From: Cephalotus follicularis
Lineage: Eukaryota; Streptophyta; Magnoliopsida; Oxalidales; Cephalotaceae
Assembly: GCA_001972305.1 (NCBI GenBank)
Contig: BDDD01001830.1
Location: 502,109 to 566,108, forward strand
Length of the DNA stretch: 64,000 nt
Direction: 5' to 3'
In this document: positions 1 to 10,195 of the stretch, one piece after another
Layout of the letters: each line of letters starts with the position of its first letter
How positions within the stretch are numbered: position 1 is the first letter of the stretch
The notes under the pieces: model-generated
Databases searched by the model: none
The model's input: the letters and a program-made list of their open reading frames with translations, nothing else
Told to the model about the DNA's origin: nothing
Program-made: the position numbers and the translations under genes

Positions 1-1277
1 AAAGATGTCGATGCTTTCCAAAGACAACGATGTCTTTATGATAACAGGAGGTATCAGTGCGCGAGTCTGGATTCTGGAGGGTAGAATCCAGTCCCTAAAT
101 CCTCATATAATCAAAACTTACCCTCTCAAGGCGTAAGAAAAGCTACTGGTTATCATAGTATGTAACCAGAACGTCAATTCGTAAACAAACGTGTAATCCC
201 AAGTGGCTACTTTGCCATCTGCAATAAACATCGCAGTTCTATGACTACCCAGAAAAGGCGTCGATGCTTTTACTCAAACATCGATGTCTTTTCCATACGA
301 ACGTGAAGACATCGACGTCTTCATGTAGACGTCGACGTTTATCCAGCCCAGAACGTTTTCTCCATAGTTTTTAACACAGCAGCCATTATCAAAATCATCC
401 ATACATAACCCAGTTCAATATCCATGTAATTTACACATGCATGCTAACTCCATATATCACAGTAAACACCACAGCAAGTCCAAAATCACAATTCAACCAT
501 TAACATGCAATTCATCATGTTATTCACTAACTTAAAACCCAAAATGCATGTATAAGCTTATCACTTTCCCCTACCTTGTTGTTCCACGTTAGGAACTGGA
601 AAGTCCACCCCTTTACGTTCCCAGGTTCTGGCCACAGTAGCTCCAAGATCCTCTTATACAGATGGCTCCCCCAACCTCTTTCTCCTTGCATTCAATGGGC
701 ACTCTCGTGCTCTCTCCCTCTTTCCCAGAACTCTCCCCTTTCCATTTTGTTTTCTTCTCCTATTTTATTTGCAGGTTGCATGCATGGTAACACTTATTGC
801 CTTCTTCATCCTCCTTCAGTCATGCAAGTCAGGAGACCATCGTGCATGATCAACACGTCTCCTTCCCGTGCCTCAAGGTGCCTGCTTGGATCCTAAATCC
901 TTCCCTCTGCATGTTACTCTGTCAGTTCATATCGTAAATGATATTCTTTTAAAAGGCGTCGACGTCTTTCTTTAGACATCGATGTCTTTTCCATTTTTGT
1001 AAGATGGTGTCGATGCCTTCTCTCAATGTCGACGTGCATGCCCATGCATTCACGTGTAGCTTGGTTCCCATAGGCATCGACGTCTGTCCAAAGACATCGA
1101 CGCTTTTCTTCCAAAACTGTGCCGTTTTCAAGTTTAACTTACACATTTCTTTCCCTAATCAATATTTAGGGTTTGGAGACATCTTTCGAGTTTGAAATTT
1201 CAACATTCTCATTAATTCAAGTTTAAGATTACACCTCAAAACGAAATATTACAATTAGGAAAATACCGGGTGTTACA
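1..1277 (-). repeat. Family A LTR, partial (enters from left edge)
   Basis: The right part (as read on +) of an LTR of the same family as the LTRs of element A at 5452-7360 and 10897-12480. Shared blocks lie at 1-115 and 895-1277, and it ends in the same CCGGGTGTTACA. The element strand is minus, so this + strand end is the U3 start. Two clusters of GTCGAC-type palindromes lie near 244-345 and 955-1103. Between them are the block CCCCTACCTT (568-577) and a pyrimidine tract ending TTTGCAGGT (768-775), both of which recur in the other minus-strand LTR families. The bases 120-890 have no counterpart in element A's LTRs. It may be a solo LTR or one end of an element outside the window; its other target repeat is not visible. 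Confidence 0.85.
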
Positions 1278-1790
1278 AATATGAAAAATGATTTATGGCT
1301 AAAGAATTGATATTACATGATTTGACGGATGTGGATCCATGAGATCCTTTACAAATGGTTTCTATCATTTAAAAGCATACATGATTTTGGATCACGAGAA
1401 TTGGATGGATTCTTGATTGTACTGTATGAGACTATAGAGATAACCCAATCCTGACTTTCATTTACGTCGTGAATGTCATGGATGATAGACCCATATACAT
1501 GGCGTGGACCCCACACATTGGGAGGACCCATATAAATTATGATATAAATGACGTGGTCAGTGTTATCTCATTCCTCACACCTCCATAACACCAAAAGTGC
1601 GTCGAGGGTGGGATGGACCCTATAGACTGATTGTTCCTATGACTGATATGGATTGTTATATGGATTGTCTGCAGGCCTATGGCCTTTGATATGACATTAG
1701 GACTAGCTGAGTATACCACTTCTTAGGGCGAGTTGGTATACGAAAGCTGTCCGCACTTGACATTCATGCACATAGCATGCCATACACACA

Positions 1791-2042
1791 CATACTGTGA
1801 TACGGTTATATTACATGACATACCATGATACGGTTGCATTACATGGCATACCTCTATACGATTACATTACATGACATACTATGATATGGTTGCATTACAT
1901 GACATACTATGATACAGTTGCATTACATGGCATACTGCTATACGGTAACATTACATGACATACTATCATACGGTTGCATTACATGGCATATTGCTATTCG
2001 GTTACATTACATGACATGCTGCTATATTGTTGCTATGCATGG
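1791..2042 (+). repeat. 28-bp minisatellite, nine units
   Basis: Nine units of exactly 28 bp in register, each starting CATA or CATG, with a middle like ATACGGTTGC and an end ATTACATGR. Units ending ATGG and ATGA often alternate, which hints at an older 56-bp dimer. It lies in the family-N LTR just after a block shared with the solo LTR at 19293-22930. That LTR has unrelated tandem repeats at the matching place. Confidence 0.9.
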
Positions 2043-2560
2043 CATATAATATAGCTTTCTGCCATACGGATTGTACGGTTGCGGTTATAGATCGAATGGT
2101 TATGAATCGTACGGTTATGGAACGGTTACGAAACGGATATGGAATGGTTATGGAACGGATACGATTTGGTTATGGATCATATCGTTATGGATCGTAATGG
2201 TCCGGATGGTAATGGTATATGGACATTGATGGTGGCTGTAGTTAGAGAGATCGGTGTTAGAGAATGTTCATCTTGTCTCCCCTGTTCTACTTATGGATGC
2301 TACTCTAATCTGCCAGTGGAATAAGGACTTCTTCCTAGGAGGCCAAGAGCGCCTAGTCTGTTACCTCAACAGAGAAGGCCGAGAAGAACTTATATACGCT
2401 TGAAAGGATTTTAGAATGATATGGACACTGAATGATAGTGGCAAGTTTCTAAATGCTAGTTTTCATAGCACGGTTTATATCGATTGTCATGGATACATCT
2501 CTCATATAGCATACTTATCTGCTGCACTCCTATATGTACCTTGCATATGTGTATCCTACA

Positions 2561-2608
2561 CAACCTTCGGGTTGCTGACCCATTGCATTGTATTGTAATG
2601 TAATGGGT
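2561..2608 (+). other. Two adjacent hairpins in family N LTR
   Basis: First hairpin: CAACC (2561-2565), loop TTCG, GGTTG (2570-2574), a C(UUCG)G tetraloop if transcribed. Second: ACCCATT plus CATT pairs with AATG plus AATGGGT (2578-2589 with 2597-2608), with a single mismatched position in the stem. The matching place in the other family-N LTR (22104-22149) has two hairpins with different stem sequence, so the fold is kept while the bases change. Confidence 0.75.
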
Positions 2609-3727
2609 TAGGTTTAGGTCCAGGTGACGCGTAGCAGTGACCAGCCAGGTTAAATTGCAGGGTAAGGATTTACATTTTTCCGACCTACTTTGTATAAATG
2701 TGGTGTTTGTAAATGGAAAAATATTGAGTATGGATGTGTATATGGTTATTGTAAAGAGACATGATTTATTTTTGTATTTGACCTGTCGGCTTGTGGCAGT
2801 GCTTGTTTAATATGTGTTGATGTAAAGGAAATGGATGGGTCCATATATTGTGATATACTGCTGATTCCTCCTTCGGGAGTGTGGATATGAATTGAGTTAT
2901 TCTTTACAGGGGGATATATTCCGATAAACAAATACTTCATGCCCGATTTTTGGGAGATTTGAAGAGTTAGTTTTTATATGGATTGATTATTCCGCTGTTG
3001 TATTATGACTTTGATTTAAAGTTTTAAATTTGTTGCACTTTTCAGAGTATGATATATGATATGGTTTGATAGAATGGATGGTATCTCACGCGTCGAGTCG
3101 TGGGGGTTTACCCTCGCGGTTCGGGGCGTGACATATGTCACACCCCGTTCCTGATAAATGACATTTAAATGGTAGCAATTAACATAATATCCGACTTATA
3201 CAATTTTACGGTAAAATTTAAAACCTTTGCAAATCCATTAACAACCATTTCGATTCATTGCGGAAGCATCACATTTATATAAGCCAAAACAAAACGTAAC
3301 ATGCATCTCATACTACATGTTACTACTTAATTAATTATCCATCCAGCATTAAATGCCCCTAAAACGGACCGTGAATAAAACTTATCGATACATACATCTC
3401 TCCATAGAGACATTCAATTAACAAATATCCAATACCCATCCATTGTTTCAAAACCTATTAATACAGTTATCAACTTGAAACAAAGTACAACTTAACATCC
3501 TCTTCAAACATGAGCAGGATTTATTACAACAAAATACAAATTAAACAACCTTCAAAATAGAAGCTTCCAAAACAGCTTCTGCAGCACTTGTCCAATTGCC
3601 TCTATCAATATGAAATTGTAGGGGGCTAGCCTTTGTCCTCACTTGGCTAAGTATAAATACATTTTGGGATCAAAATAATGAATGACATGTAATGAATGCA
3701 TTCATGATGCAACACACATATGTAACA

Positions 3728-3744
3728 GTATATATGTATATATA

Positions 3745-3775
<31 letters not shown>

Positions 3776-3782
3776 CGTATAC
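3728..3782. repeat. TA-rich microsatellite
   Basis: Nearly pure alternating TA with a few interruptions. A second, weaker run with the unit TATATG follows at about 3825-3882. Both lie in LTR Z. Similar short TA runs sit at the matching place in the LTRs of elements A, D and E. Confidence 0.9.
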
Positions 3783-3977
3783 AACGAGATTTACTGGGCT
3801 AATATAAAATAATAGTACATCTACGTATATATATGTATATATATGTATATATACATACATCTATGTATATATATATATCCACAATACACAACAGTTTGCA
3901 ACAATGTCAAGTGGCTATAGCCAGACAATCTATTTTGCTCAGGTCTCTAAGGACCCATCAAACTCAATCCAAGAGGA

Positions 3978-4199
3978 TGCGTACACACTGTGATTAGCAC
4001 CCGGTTACATTACACACATGTGATCCGTAACCCAATTACATTACACACTGTGATTAGTAATCATCGCATAAAGGGAGTCTCAACTATTTACACACTATGA
4101 TTTATAGCCATAATGAGAAACCCTAACTACCATACACACCGTGATTAGTAGCAAACATATGTGAAATTCACAGTTACTGTACACACCGTGATTAGTAAC
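3978..4199. other. Array of about six hairpins with shared loop, variable stems
   Basis: Six units share a loop core like TACACACCGTGATTA but have different flanking arms, and each arm pairs with its partner: TGC/GCA (3978-3998), GGTTAC/GTAACC (4003-4032), ATTAC/GTAAT (4035-4061), CTAT/ATAG (4084-4107, with outer TCTCA/TGAGA), CTAC/GTAG (4127-4151) and GTTAC/GTAAC (4173-4199). The loop core has a further small CAC/GTG fold. Spacing is about 25-45 bases. Change in the arms with pairing kept is what a selected fold would give. No function is known to me. Confidence 0.7.
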
Positions 4200-4582
4200 C
4201 TATGGAATTCCCATCACAATCAATTTCTATCAATCCATTTCCAAGTAAATTATAGTTTATAAAATACTTGACAATATTACATTTATTTGAAATGTATAAC
4301 CAGTCATTTTGAACAGTATTCAGTCCTTCGAAAATACTCATTTTCGTATAAATAATTTCAATAGTTTGAAACTATTTTGCAATCCTTTTTGGAAAATATA
4401 CATTTCCATACAACAATCATATACACATTTCTCAAAATGAAGAACATTTTAGAAATCATGCGATAACTCAATCAATGATTCAATTCACAACAGTATGCAA
4501 TGCAAACATATGCTCAGATGCAGCTAGGCTCAATCCGGGCTCAACGGGTATCATCTAAGTGAAATTGCCCAAAACGGTGCTT

Positions 4583-4927
4583 TAAAGCATCGATGTTTAT
4601 CTCTTTGGCGTCGACGCTTATGTCCTCTAAGCGTCGATGCTCAAGTCCTTAGTGTCAGCGCCTTCCAGTGGTTTTAAGGTGTCGATGTTCAACTCATTAC
4701 GCATTGATGCTCAAGGTGTGGAACCCTAAGTGTCAGCGCTCCCCCTCCGGCGTCGACGCTTTAAGGTAGGAACCTTTAGCGTCTACGTGCAACACGTTTG
4801 TATTCATGCTAAATGAACCATGTTGTTGACACTTCCCTCTAACGTCGACGTCTATTGTGTAATCAGTAACAATATCTCGAATCACAGTCCAAAGCGTCGA
4901 CGCTTACTTCGTGAGCGTCGACGGTTA
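4583..4927. repeat. Cluster of GTCGAC palindromic motifs in LTR Z
   Basis: About a dozen copies of a motif near AAGCGTCGACGCTT, perfect or with one or two changes, spaced irregularly by 15-45 bases. Exact GTCGAC cores occur near 4612, 4750, 4843, 4897 and 4917. A second small cluster of the same LTR lies at about 29115-29215. Confidence 0.85.
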
Positions 4928-5241
4928 TAACCCATAACATTGTATCTTTCGTTTCAACACACAAAATAGCAGTGTTCAATCCAAATATACATGCGATCCA
5001 ACATGGTATCTGTCCAGAAATCAACATGCATAAATAGTCCACACAACCCGGTATTCATAGCATAAATCCAACAGTCCATAATAACAATAGAAGTCATGCA
5101 TCTCATCAATGGCATTACAATATAATTGGACTCAACTTTGCATGTATAGCTTCCCCTACCTTTGGTTTCAAGTTAGAAACTGAAAGTCCACCCTTTAAGT
5201 CCGAACAGTAGCTCTCTAAGCTTCCCAGGTCTGGGCAGTAG

Positions 5242-5451
5242 TAATGACCAAAAATTTTGTTAAAGTTATATGGAAATATGGTTGCCATTATTAAGGTTGG
5301 CAAATATTTCAGAGGACCAGTACTATGACCCTAACGCTCAGAGGTTCGGGGGTTCCGCTCCCCGGTGAGTGGACGGGGGGTCCTGCTACACAGACAGCGG
5401 GCAGGGGCTCGGTGGCAGCGCCCCTAAAAGGAAGTCAAAATTGGCTATTTG
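5242..5451 (+). repeat. LTR Y, first part
   Basis: Left end of a + strand gypsy LTR that resumes after element A at 12481 and ends GGGGGCGTTACA at 14641. The insert in LTR Z is framed by AGTAG at 5237-5241 and 14642-14646. The first bases read TAATGACC, so the usual TG end is not intact. A GC-rich patch at about 5335-5435 stands out from the AT-rich surroundings. About 2.37 kb in all without element A; no coding part, so a solo LTR. Confidence 0.75.
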
Positions 5452-6172
5452 TGTCATACCCCGTTTTTCCCCAATTAAGACAACATTTAAAGCGGTAAGG
5501 CAATCAACATAATATAATCCAGCTCATGCAATTTTACCAAAAAATAAATTTCTCGATAGCGGAAGCATTCATGTAAAAGCTGAATTAAACATATATCACG
5601 CATCCCATACTACGTGATGCCCAACAAGTTTATAAAAACCCAACCTCATTGTCGATCGCCCAAAAACGGAGCGTGAAAATAAACAGTACGAGATAACAAA
5701 ATAACCTTTGTTACAAAAATCCAATAACATGACCAATGTTCATTAACTCAATATAATAAAATAAGAGAGATAACTAAGTCTTCTCTTTAAGTCTCCATGC
5801 ATGCTCCATGTCATATCCACTCCGTCAATCTGTTACAGTAGGGGTTAGCCTTTGTCCTCACTCGGCTAAGTGAATAACTTATAAATACAATTCAAGTCAT
5901 ATGATAATGAGTATCATGAATGAATGCATTATGATGCAATATGACATGTAGTTTTCACAATAATTATATCTCCGTATATACGTATAAAAATATATGCATG
6001 ATCACCGTACAAGTATAACCTCATAAGTTATATCAACACAAGCAATAAGTATGTCTTAAAAGGAACCAAACAAACAAGTCGTCATAACCGTCACCACCTT
6101 CTGGCCCCAACGTCATGCACTCTTACCCCATCCCCGTTTGCGAACGGTTTTGGAGCAAGTCCTCCGTATGTT

Positions 6173-6255
6173 GTTTAGCGCGGCGGCTAAACCAACAGCA
6201 AGTTACTAGCACAGCGGCTGAGTAATCAATAAGTTATTAGCACTGCGACTAATAA
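6173..6255. other. Three tandem hairpins with GCG-type loops in LTR A
   Basis: Units of about 30 bp: GTTTAGC/GCTAAAC (6173-6192, loop GCGGCG), TTACTAGC/GCT-AGTAA with one bulged base (6203-6225, loop ACAGCG) and TTATTAG/CTAATAA (6234-6255). The right LTR copy (about 11618-11700) keeps the folds; there the third stem is longer, with loop ACTGCG. The arms differ between units but always pair. The LTR of element D keeps only the first (near 33018-33035). Confidence 0.7.
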
Positions 6256-6790
6256 TCAACAAGCACAAACATAACACCGTACAAGTCAAGCAATAAAATA
6301 TGATTACTTGATCACATATATTTGTTTAAAATATATTACTCCCTTCATAAGTTGTGATAAGTTATAAAACTTAAAACAATACATTTGATTGTATAATCAA
6401 TCTTTTAAAACAGTTCTCCGTCTTTGGGGATACTTCCCCAGCCATTTCAAAAATATATAAAATCATGTGTTGACAAATATACATTTTCGCACATTTCATT
6501 TGATTGCATAATCAATCCTTTAAATCATTTCTCCGTCATTGGAAAATACTTTCCCCAGTCATTTCGAAAATATATATATTCATATGTTGACAAATATACA
6601 TTTTCGCACAATAATGATTATAAAAATCATGCAAGCTTTTCAAAATGGTTAACACCTTTGAGAAATCAACCATAATGCAATCCACAACAATAATGCAAAC
6701 ATATGCTCAGAATGCATGTAAGATCGTTTCTAGAGTCGTTTCGGGTCTAGCGGGTCCCATTCGAGTGAAATTCCATTAAACAGGGACATA

Positions 6791-6850
6791 GGCGTCGACG
6801 TCTTTACCCTAAGGCGTCGACGTCTTTACCCTAAGGCGTCGAGCCTATGT
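6791..6850. repeat. 22-bp tandem repeat of GTCGAC motif
   Basis: Starts at 6791, 6813 and 6835; each unit reads GGCGTCGACGTCTTT followed by ACCCTAA, the last being incomplete. It belongs to the palindromic-motif cluster of LTR A. Confidence 0.85.
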
Positions 6851-7360
6851 ACAGTAATTCCCAGACGTTTTTGGATCAAAGACGTCGATGTCTTTCGAAA
6901 GACATCGATGTCTTTATGATACCAGAAGGTATCAGTTCGCGAGTCTGGATTCTGGAGGGGAAAATCCAGCCCCTAAATAAGATCCCCCATTGCATGTTAC
7001 TCTGTCAGTGTATAACGTGACAGATGTTCTTTACAAAGGCGTCGACGTCTTTCCTTAGACGTCGATGTCTTTTCCTTTTTCACCAGAAGGTGTCGATGCC
7101 TTCTCTCTATATCGACGTGCATGCCCATGCATTCACGTGTACCTCGGTTCCCATAGGCGTCGACGTCTTTCCAGAGACATCGGCGTGTTTCTTCCAAAAC
7201 TGCGTCGTTTTCAAGTTTAACTCACACATTTCTTTCCCTAATCAATATTTAGGGTTTGGAGACAGCTTTTGAGTTTGAAATTTCAACATTCTCATTAATT
7301 CAAGTTTAAGATTACATCTCAAAATGAAATATTACAATTGGGAAAATACCGGGTGTTACA

Positions 7361-7375
7361 TTCACCCCTCCTTCA
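7361..7375 (-). other. Element A polypurine tract
   Basis: On the minus strand TGAAGGAGGGGTGAA lies directly before the 3' LTR start TGTAACACCCGG. This is the expected primer site for plus-strand DNA synthesis. Confidence 0.8.
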
Positions 7376-7609
7376 AGAAATTTCGTCCTCGAAATTAACA
7401 CAATACTATAACAAATGCGAGTAACGTTCTCGGATGTCATCCTCACGTTCCCAAGTCGCTTCATCCGGCCGATGAAATTACCACTGAACCTTTACCATTG
7501 GAATGGTTCGGTTCCTCAATACTTGCGTCTTCCAATCCAAGATTCTCACGGTTGACTCCTCGCAGGAAAGATCATCCCTCACCGTAATCGAGTCATAATC
7601 CGGGACATG

Positions 7610-9925
7610 TCATGGATCTCGGATATATCCTCGTAGCATCGATACATGGAAGACGTCATGTACACTCGACAATGTAGGAGGCAAGGCTAGCTGATATGCT
7701 GCCTCCCCAACCCCCTCCAGAATCTCAAAAGGACCAATGTAGCGTGGTGCTAACTTGCCCTTTTTCCCGAATATTTGCACTCCTTTCCACGGAGATACCT
7801 TCAGAAACACGAAATCTACAACATCGAAGGTTAAAGGCCTTCTCTTCACACTATCGGCATAGCTCTTCTGCCGACTCTGAGCTGCAAGCAACTTTTCCCT
7901 GATGAACATGACTTTCTCCGAAGTCTCCTCCACCAAGTCCGGCCCAAGCAATGGTCGTTCACCAACCTCGTCCCAACAGATGGATGACCTACACTTTCTC
8001 CCATACAGTGCTTCGTATGGAGCCATACCAATACTCGAGTGATAGCTATTATTATAAGAAAACTCTATCAGATGGATATGGTCTTCCCAGGTTCCACCAA
8101 AATCGATCACGCAAGCCAGAAGCATATCCTCCAAGGTTTGGATGGTACGCTCTAAATGTTCGTATGTCTGAGGGTGGAAAGCAGTACTGAGATTCAATCT
8201 TGTTCTGAAGGCTGTCTGGAATCTCTTCCAGAAGTTGGAAGTGAAGATCGAATCCCTATCACAAATAATGCTCACCAGAACACCGTGCAACCTCACAATC
8301 TCCTTCACATACAATCGAGCCAACTTGCTCGCAGAATCAGTGACATGTGTGGGCAAGAAGTGTGCTGATTTGGTGAGTCTATCAACAATAACCCACACGA
8401 CATTATGACGATGCCTAGTCAGTGGAAATCTAGAAACAAAGTCCATCGTAATGTGTTCCCATTTCCACTTCGCCACTGGTAATGACTGTAACAGTCCCGC
8501 AGGTCTTTGGTGCTCGGCCTTGACCCTCTGGCAATTCAAACACTTCGCGACATATTCAAAAATTTCGCGCTTCATGCCGGGCCACCAGTAAGTTTCATTC
8601 ATATCTTGGTACATCTTGGTGCTACCAGGATGTATACTGTATAAAGATTTATGAGCCCCGCGGAGTAACTCATCCTTCAGTCTTGGTTCATTCAGAAGGC
8701 ACACACGTCCCCGATATCTCATAATACCATCATCATGTACTCGAAAATCGGTTTCCGAATCAAGGTTCTCCCCAATTCGTTGCAACTCCGGATCGTGTGG
8801 TTGTGCACCCCTGATGTGATAAAGTAACACAGGCTGTACCCGCATGTTGGCTAGAAAGATCCCCGGTGACTGGTTGAATGGAGACCATTCTTGGAAGTCC
8901 TCTAACATCTTCCATTGTGACACATTCGTACTGGCAACCATAGCCTTGCGGCTCAAGGCCTCAGCGACCACGTTCGCTTTCCCCGGGTGGTACTGGATAC
9001 TGCAGTCGTAATCATTAAAGAACTCTACCCACCTGCGCTGTCTCATGTTCGGTGTATCTTGATAGAACAGGTACCTCAGACTCTTATGATCGGTAAAGAT
9101 CTCAAACTGAGTTCCATACAAGTAGTGTCTCCATTTCTGAAGAGCAAAGATAATCGCTGCCAGTTCAAGATCGTGAGTCGGGTAATTCTCTTCATATGGC
9201 TTCAGCTTCCGCGAAACATAAGCGATCACACTACCTAGTTGCATCAACACGCAACCCAAGCCTTTACCCGATGCATCACTATAGACTGCAAAGCCCTCAT
9301 TACCCTCGGGTAATGCCAAGATAGGAGCGGAGACCAATCGATCCTTCAGTTCACTAAAACTAGCTTCACAATCTTCATCCCAAACAAACAAGGTGGTCTC
9401 CTGGGTCAGTCTAGTCAAGGGCTCGGCTATCCTTGAAAAGTTCTGAATACACCTTCTGTAATATCCAGCCAAGCCGAGAAAACTGCGTACCTCCGTTACG
9501 TTCTTCGGCTGTGGCCAATCTCGTACCACCTCCGTCTTCGACGAATCCACCGCCAAACCCTCTCCAGATACAATGTGACCTAGAAAGATCACACGGTCAA
9601 GCCAAAATTCACACTAACTGAATTTGGCATACAGCTGGTGCTCTCGGAGAATCTGCAGAGCCAACCTCAGGTGGTAAGCATGCTCTTCCTCACTCCTTGA
9701 GTACACTAGTATGTCGTCAATAAACACAACGACGAACTGGTCTAGGTACGGTCGAAACACATTGTTCATCAATCACATGAACGCAGCTGGTACATTGGTG
9801 ACACCAAAAGGTATCACAAGGAACTCATAGTGACCGTATCTTGTCCGAAAAGCAGTCTTCTCAATATCTCATTCCCTCACCCTCAACAGGTGATAACCTG
9901 ATCTCAAATCAAGCTTGGAAAACAC
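7610..9925 (-). pseudogene. Element A pol remnant (RT part, RNase H, integrase)
   Basis: Reading along the minus strand there is a reverse-transcriptase portion with the thumb-side block FLGHIVS, then an RT/RNase H linker (FLGLAGYYR), RNase H with [13 protein letters not shown] and HDLELAA, an integrase zinc-binding region ([17 protein letters not shown]), an integrase core with [14 protein letters not shown] and a [20 protein letters not shown] block, and a tail [14 protein letters not shown] leading to [14 protein letters not shown]. The tail block is typical of Tekay/Del chromoviruses. A long uninterrupted run covers 7610-9592. The chromodomain that should follow lies toward 7400 and is only weakly seen. 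A broken fossil. Confidence 0.9.
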
Positions 9926-10195
9926 CCTCGAATCATTACTGTGAATCACTATCCGAGCGATATATTTCATATTCTTTTGGTTATGTTATCCGGGTTCTAG
10001 AAGTTCACTAAGTACGTGTGTGGTCCCATACTAGCCTACGCATGTGTATAACCATCCCTTAATATGGTACAGAGAATCATCATTCTCTTACTCATTAGTT
10101 GGCCCCTAACATCCAACTTAACATCCACTTAACTACGACTATAATATGGTCAACCAATTAAAGGCATTATGATCCAGTATGATGCAAGTAAGAGT
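9926..10195. other. Segment of unknown origin inside element A
   Basis: About 270 AT-rich bases between the pol and gag remnants that resemble neither gag nor pol of the three related elements in this window. No terminal repeats, target repeat or coding pattern seen. Confidence 0.45.

Larger units (their letters stand above)
1278..3133 (+). repeat. Family N LTR remnant
   Basis: Homologous to the second half of the solo LTR at 19293-22930. Both share GACGGATGTGGATC near 1325 and 21218, GCAGGCCTATGGCC near 1670 and 21775, a CTCCTTCGGGAG hairpin near 2868 and 22665, and a terminal block GGTATCTCACGCGTCG ending GGGGCGTGACA at 3133. The start of the LTR is not in the window; the family-A LTR at 1-1277 abuts it and probably inserted into it. 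It holds no coding sequence. A 28-bp minisatellite occupies 1791-2042, and a degenerate repeat of about 11 bp based on GGTTATGGAAC follows at about 2090-2205. Confidence 0.8.
3136..5241 (-). repeat. LTR Z, first part
   Basis: Starts TGTCACACCCCG, the U5 end of a minus-strand gypsy LTR. The LTR resumes at 14642 and 29073 and ends CCGGGCGTTACA at 29373, with LTR Y and element B inserted; its total own length is about 3.07 kb. The part holds a GGAAGCATC and CATACTACATG block shared with the other families (about 3260-3330), a TA microsatellite, a hairpin array (3978-4199), a palindromic-motif cluster (4583-4927) and the block CCCCTACCTT (5153-5162). A perfect 12-bp palindrome TGGCTATAGCCA lies at 3912-3923. 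No internal coding region goes with it, so it reads as a solo LTR. The two bases before it (3134-3135) follow directly on the family-N LTR end, and no target repeat matches the bases after 29373. Confidence 0.8.
5452..7360 (-). repeat. Element A, 3' LTR
   Basis: Runs from TGTCATACCCCG to CCGGGTGTTACA. Holds the U5 footprint block (GCGGAAGCATT, CATACTACGTG, AACGGAGCGTGAA; about 5565-5670), a hairpin trio (6173-6255), a 22-bp tandem repeat of a GTCGAC motif (6791-6850) and a second motif cluster (about 7035-7180). Confidence 0.92.

Noticed and set aside
576-896. Open frame of 106 codons on +
   Set aside because: Lies in a family-A LTR, has no domain, and is low-complexity Ser/Pro/Leu; the frame is chance.
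4583-4927. GTCGAC motif clusters as a possible CRISPR array
   Set aside because: Spacing is irregular, the repeats are only 8-14 bp with many variants, the same clusters recur inside LTRs, and the sequence is plant nuclear DNA.
5335-5435. Possible rRNA or organelle fragment because of GC content
   Set aside because: No recognisable rRNA or plastid sequence; it lies within the bounds of LTR Y and fits LTR GC tracts.
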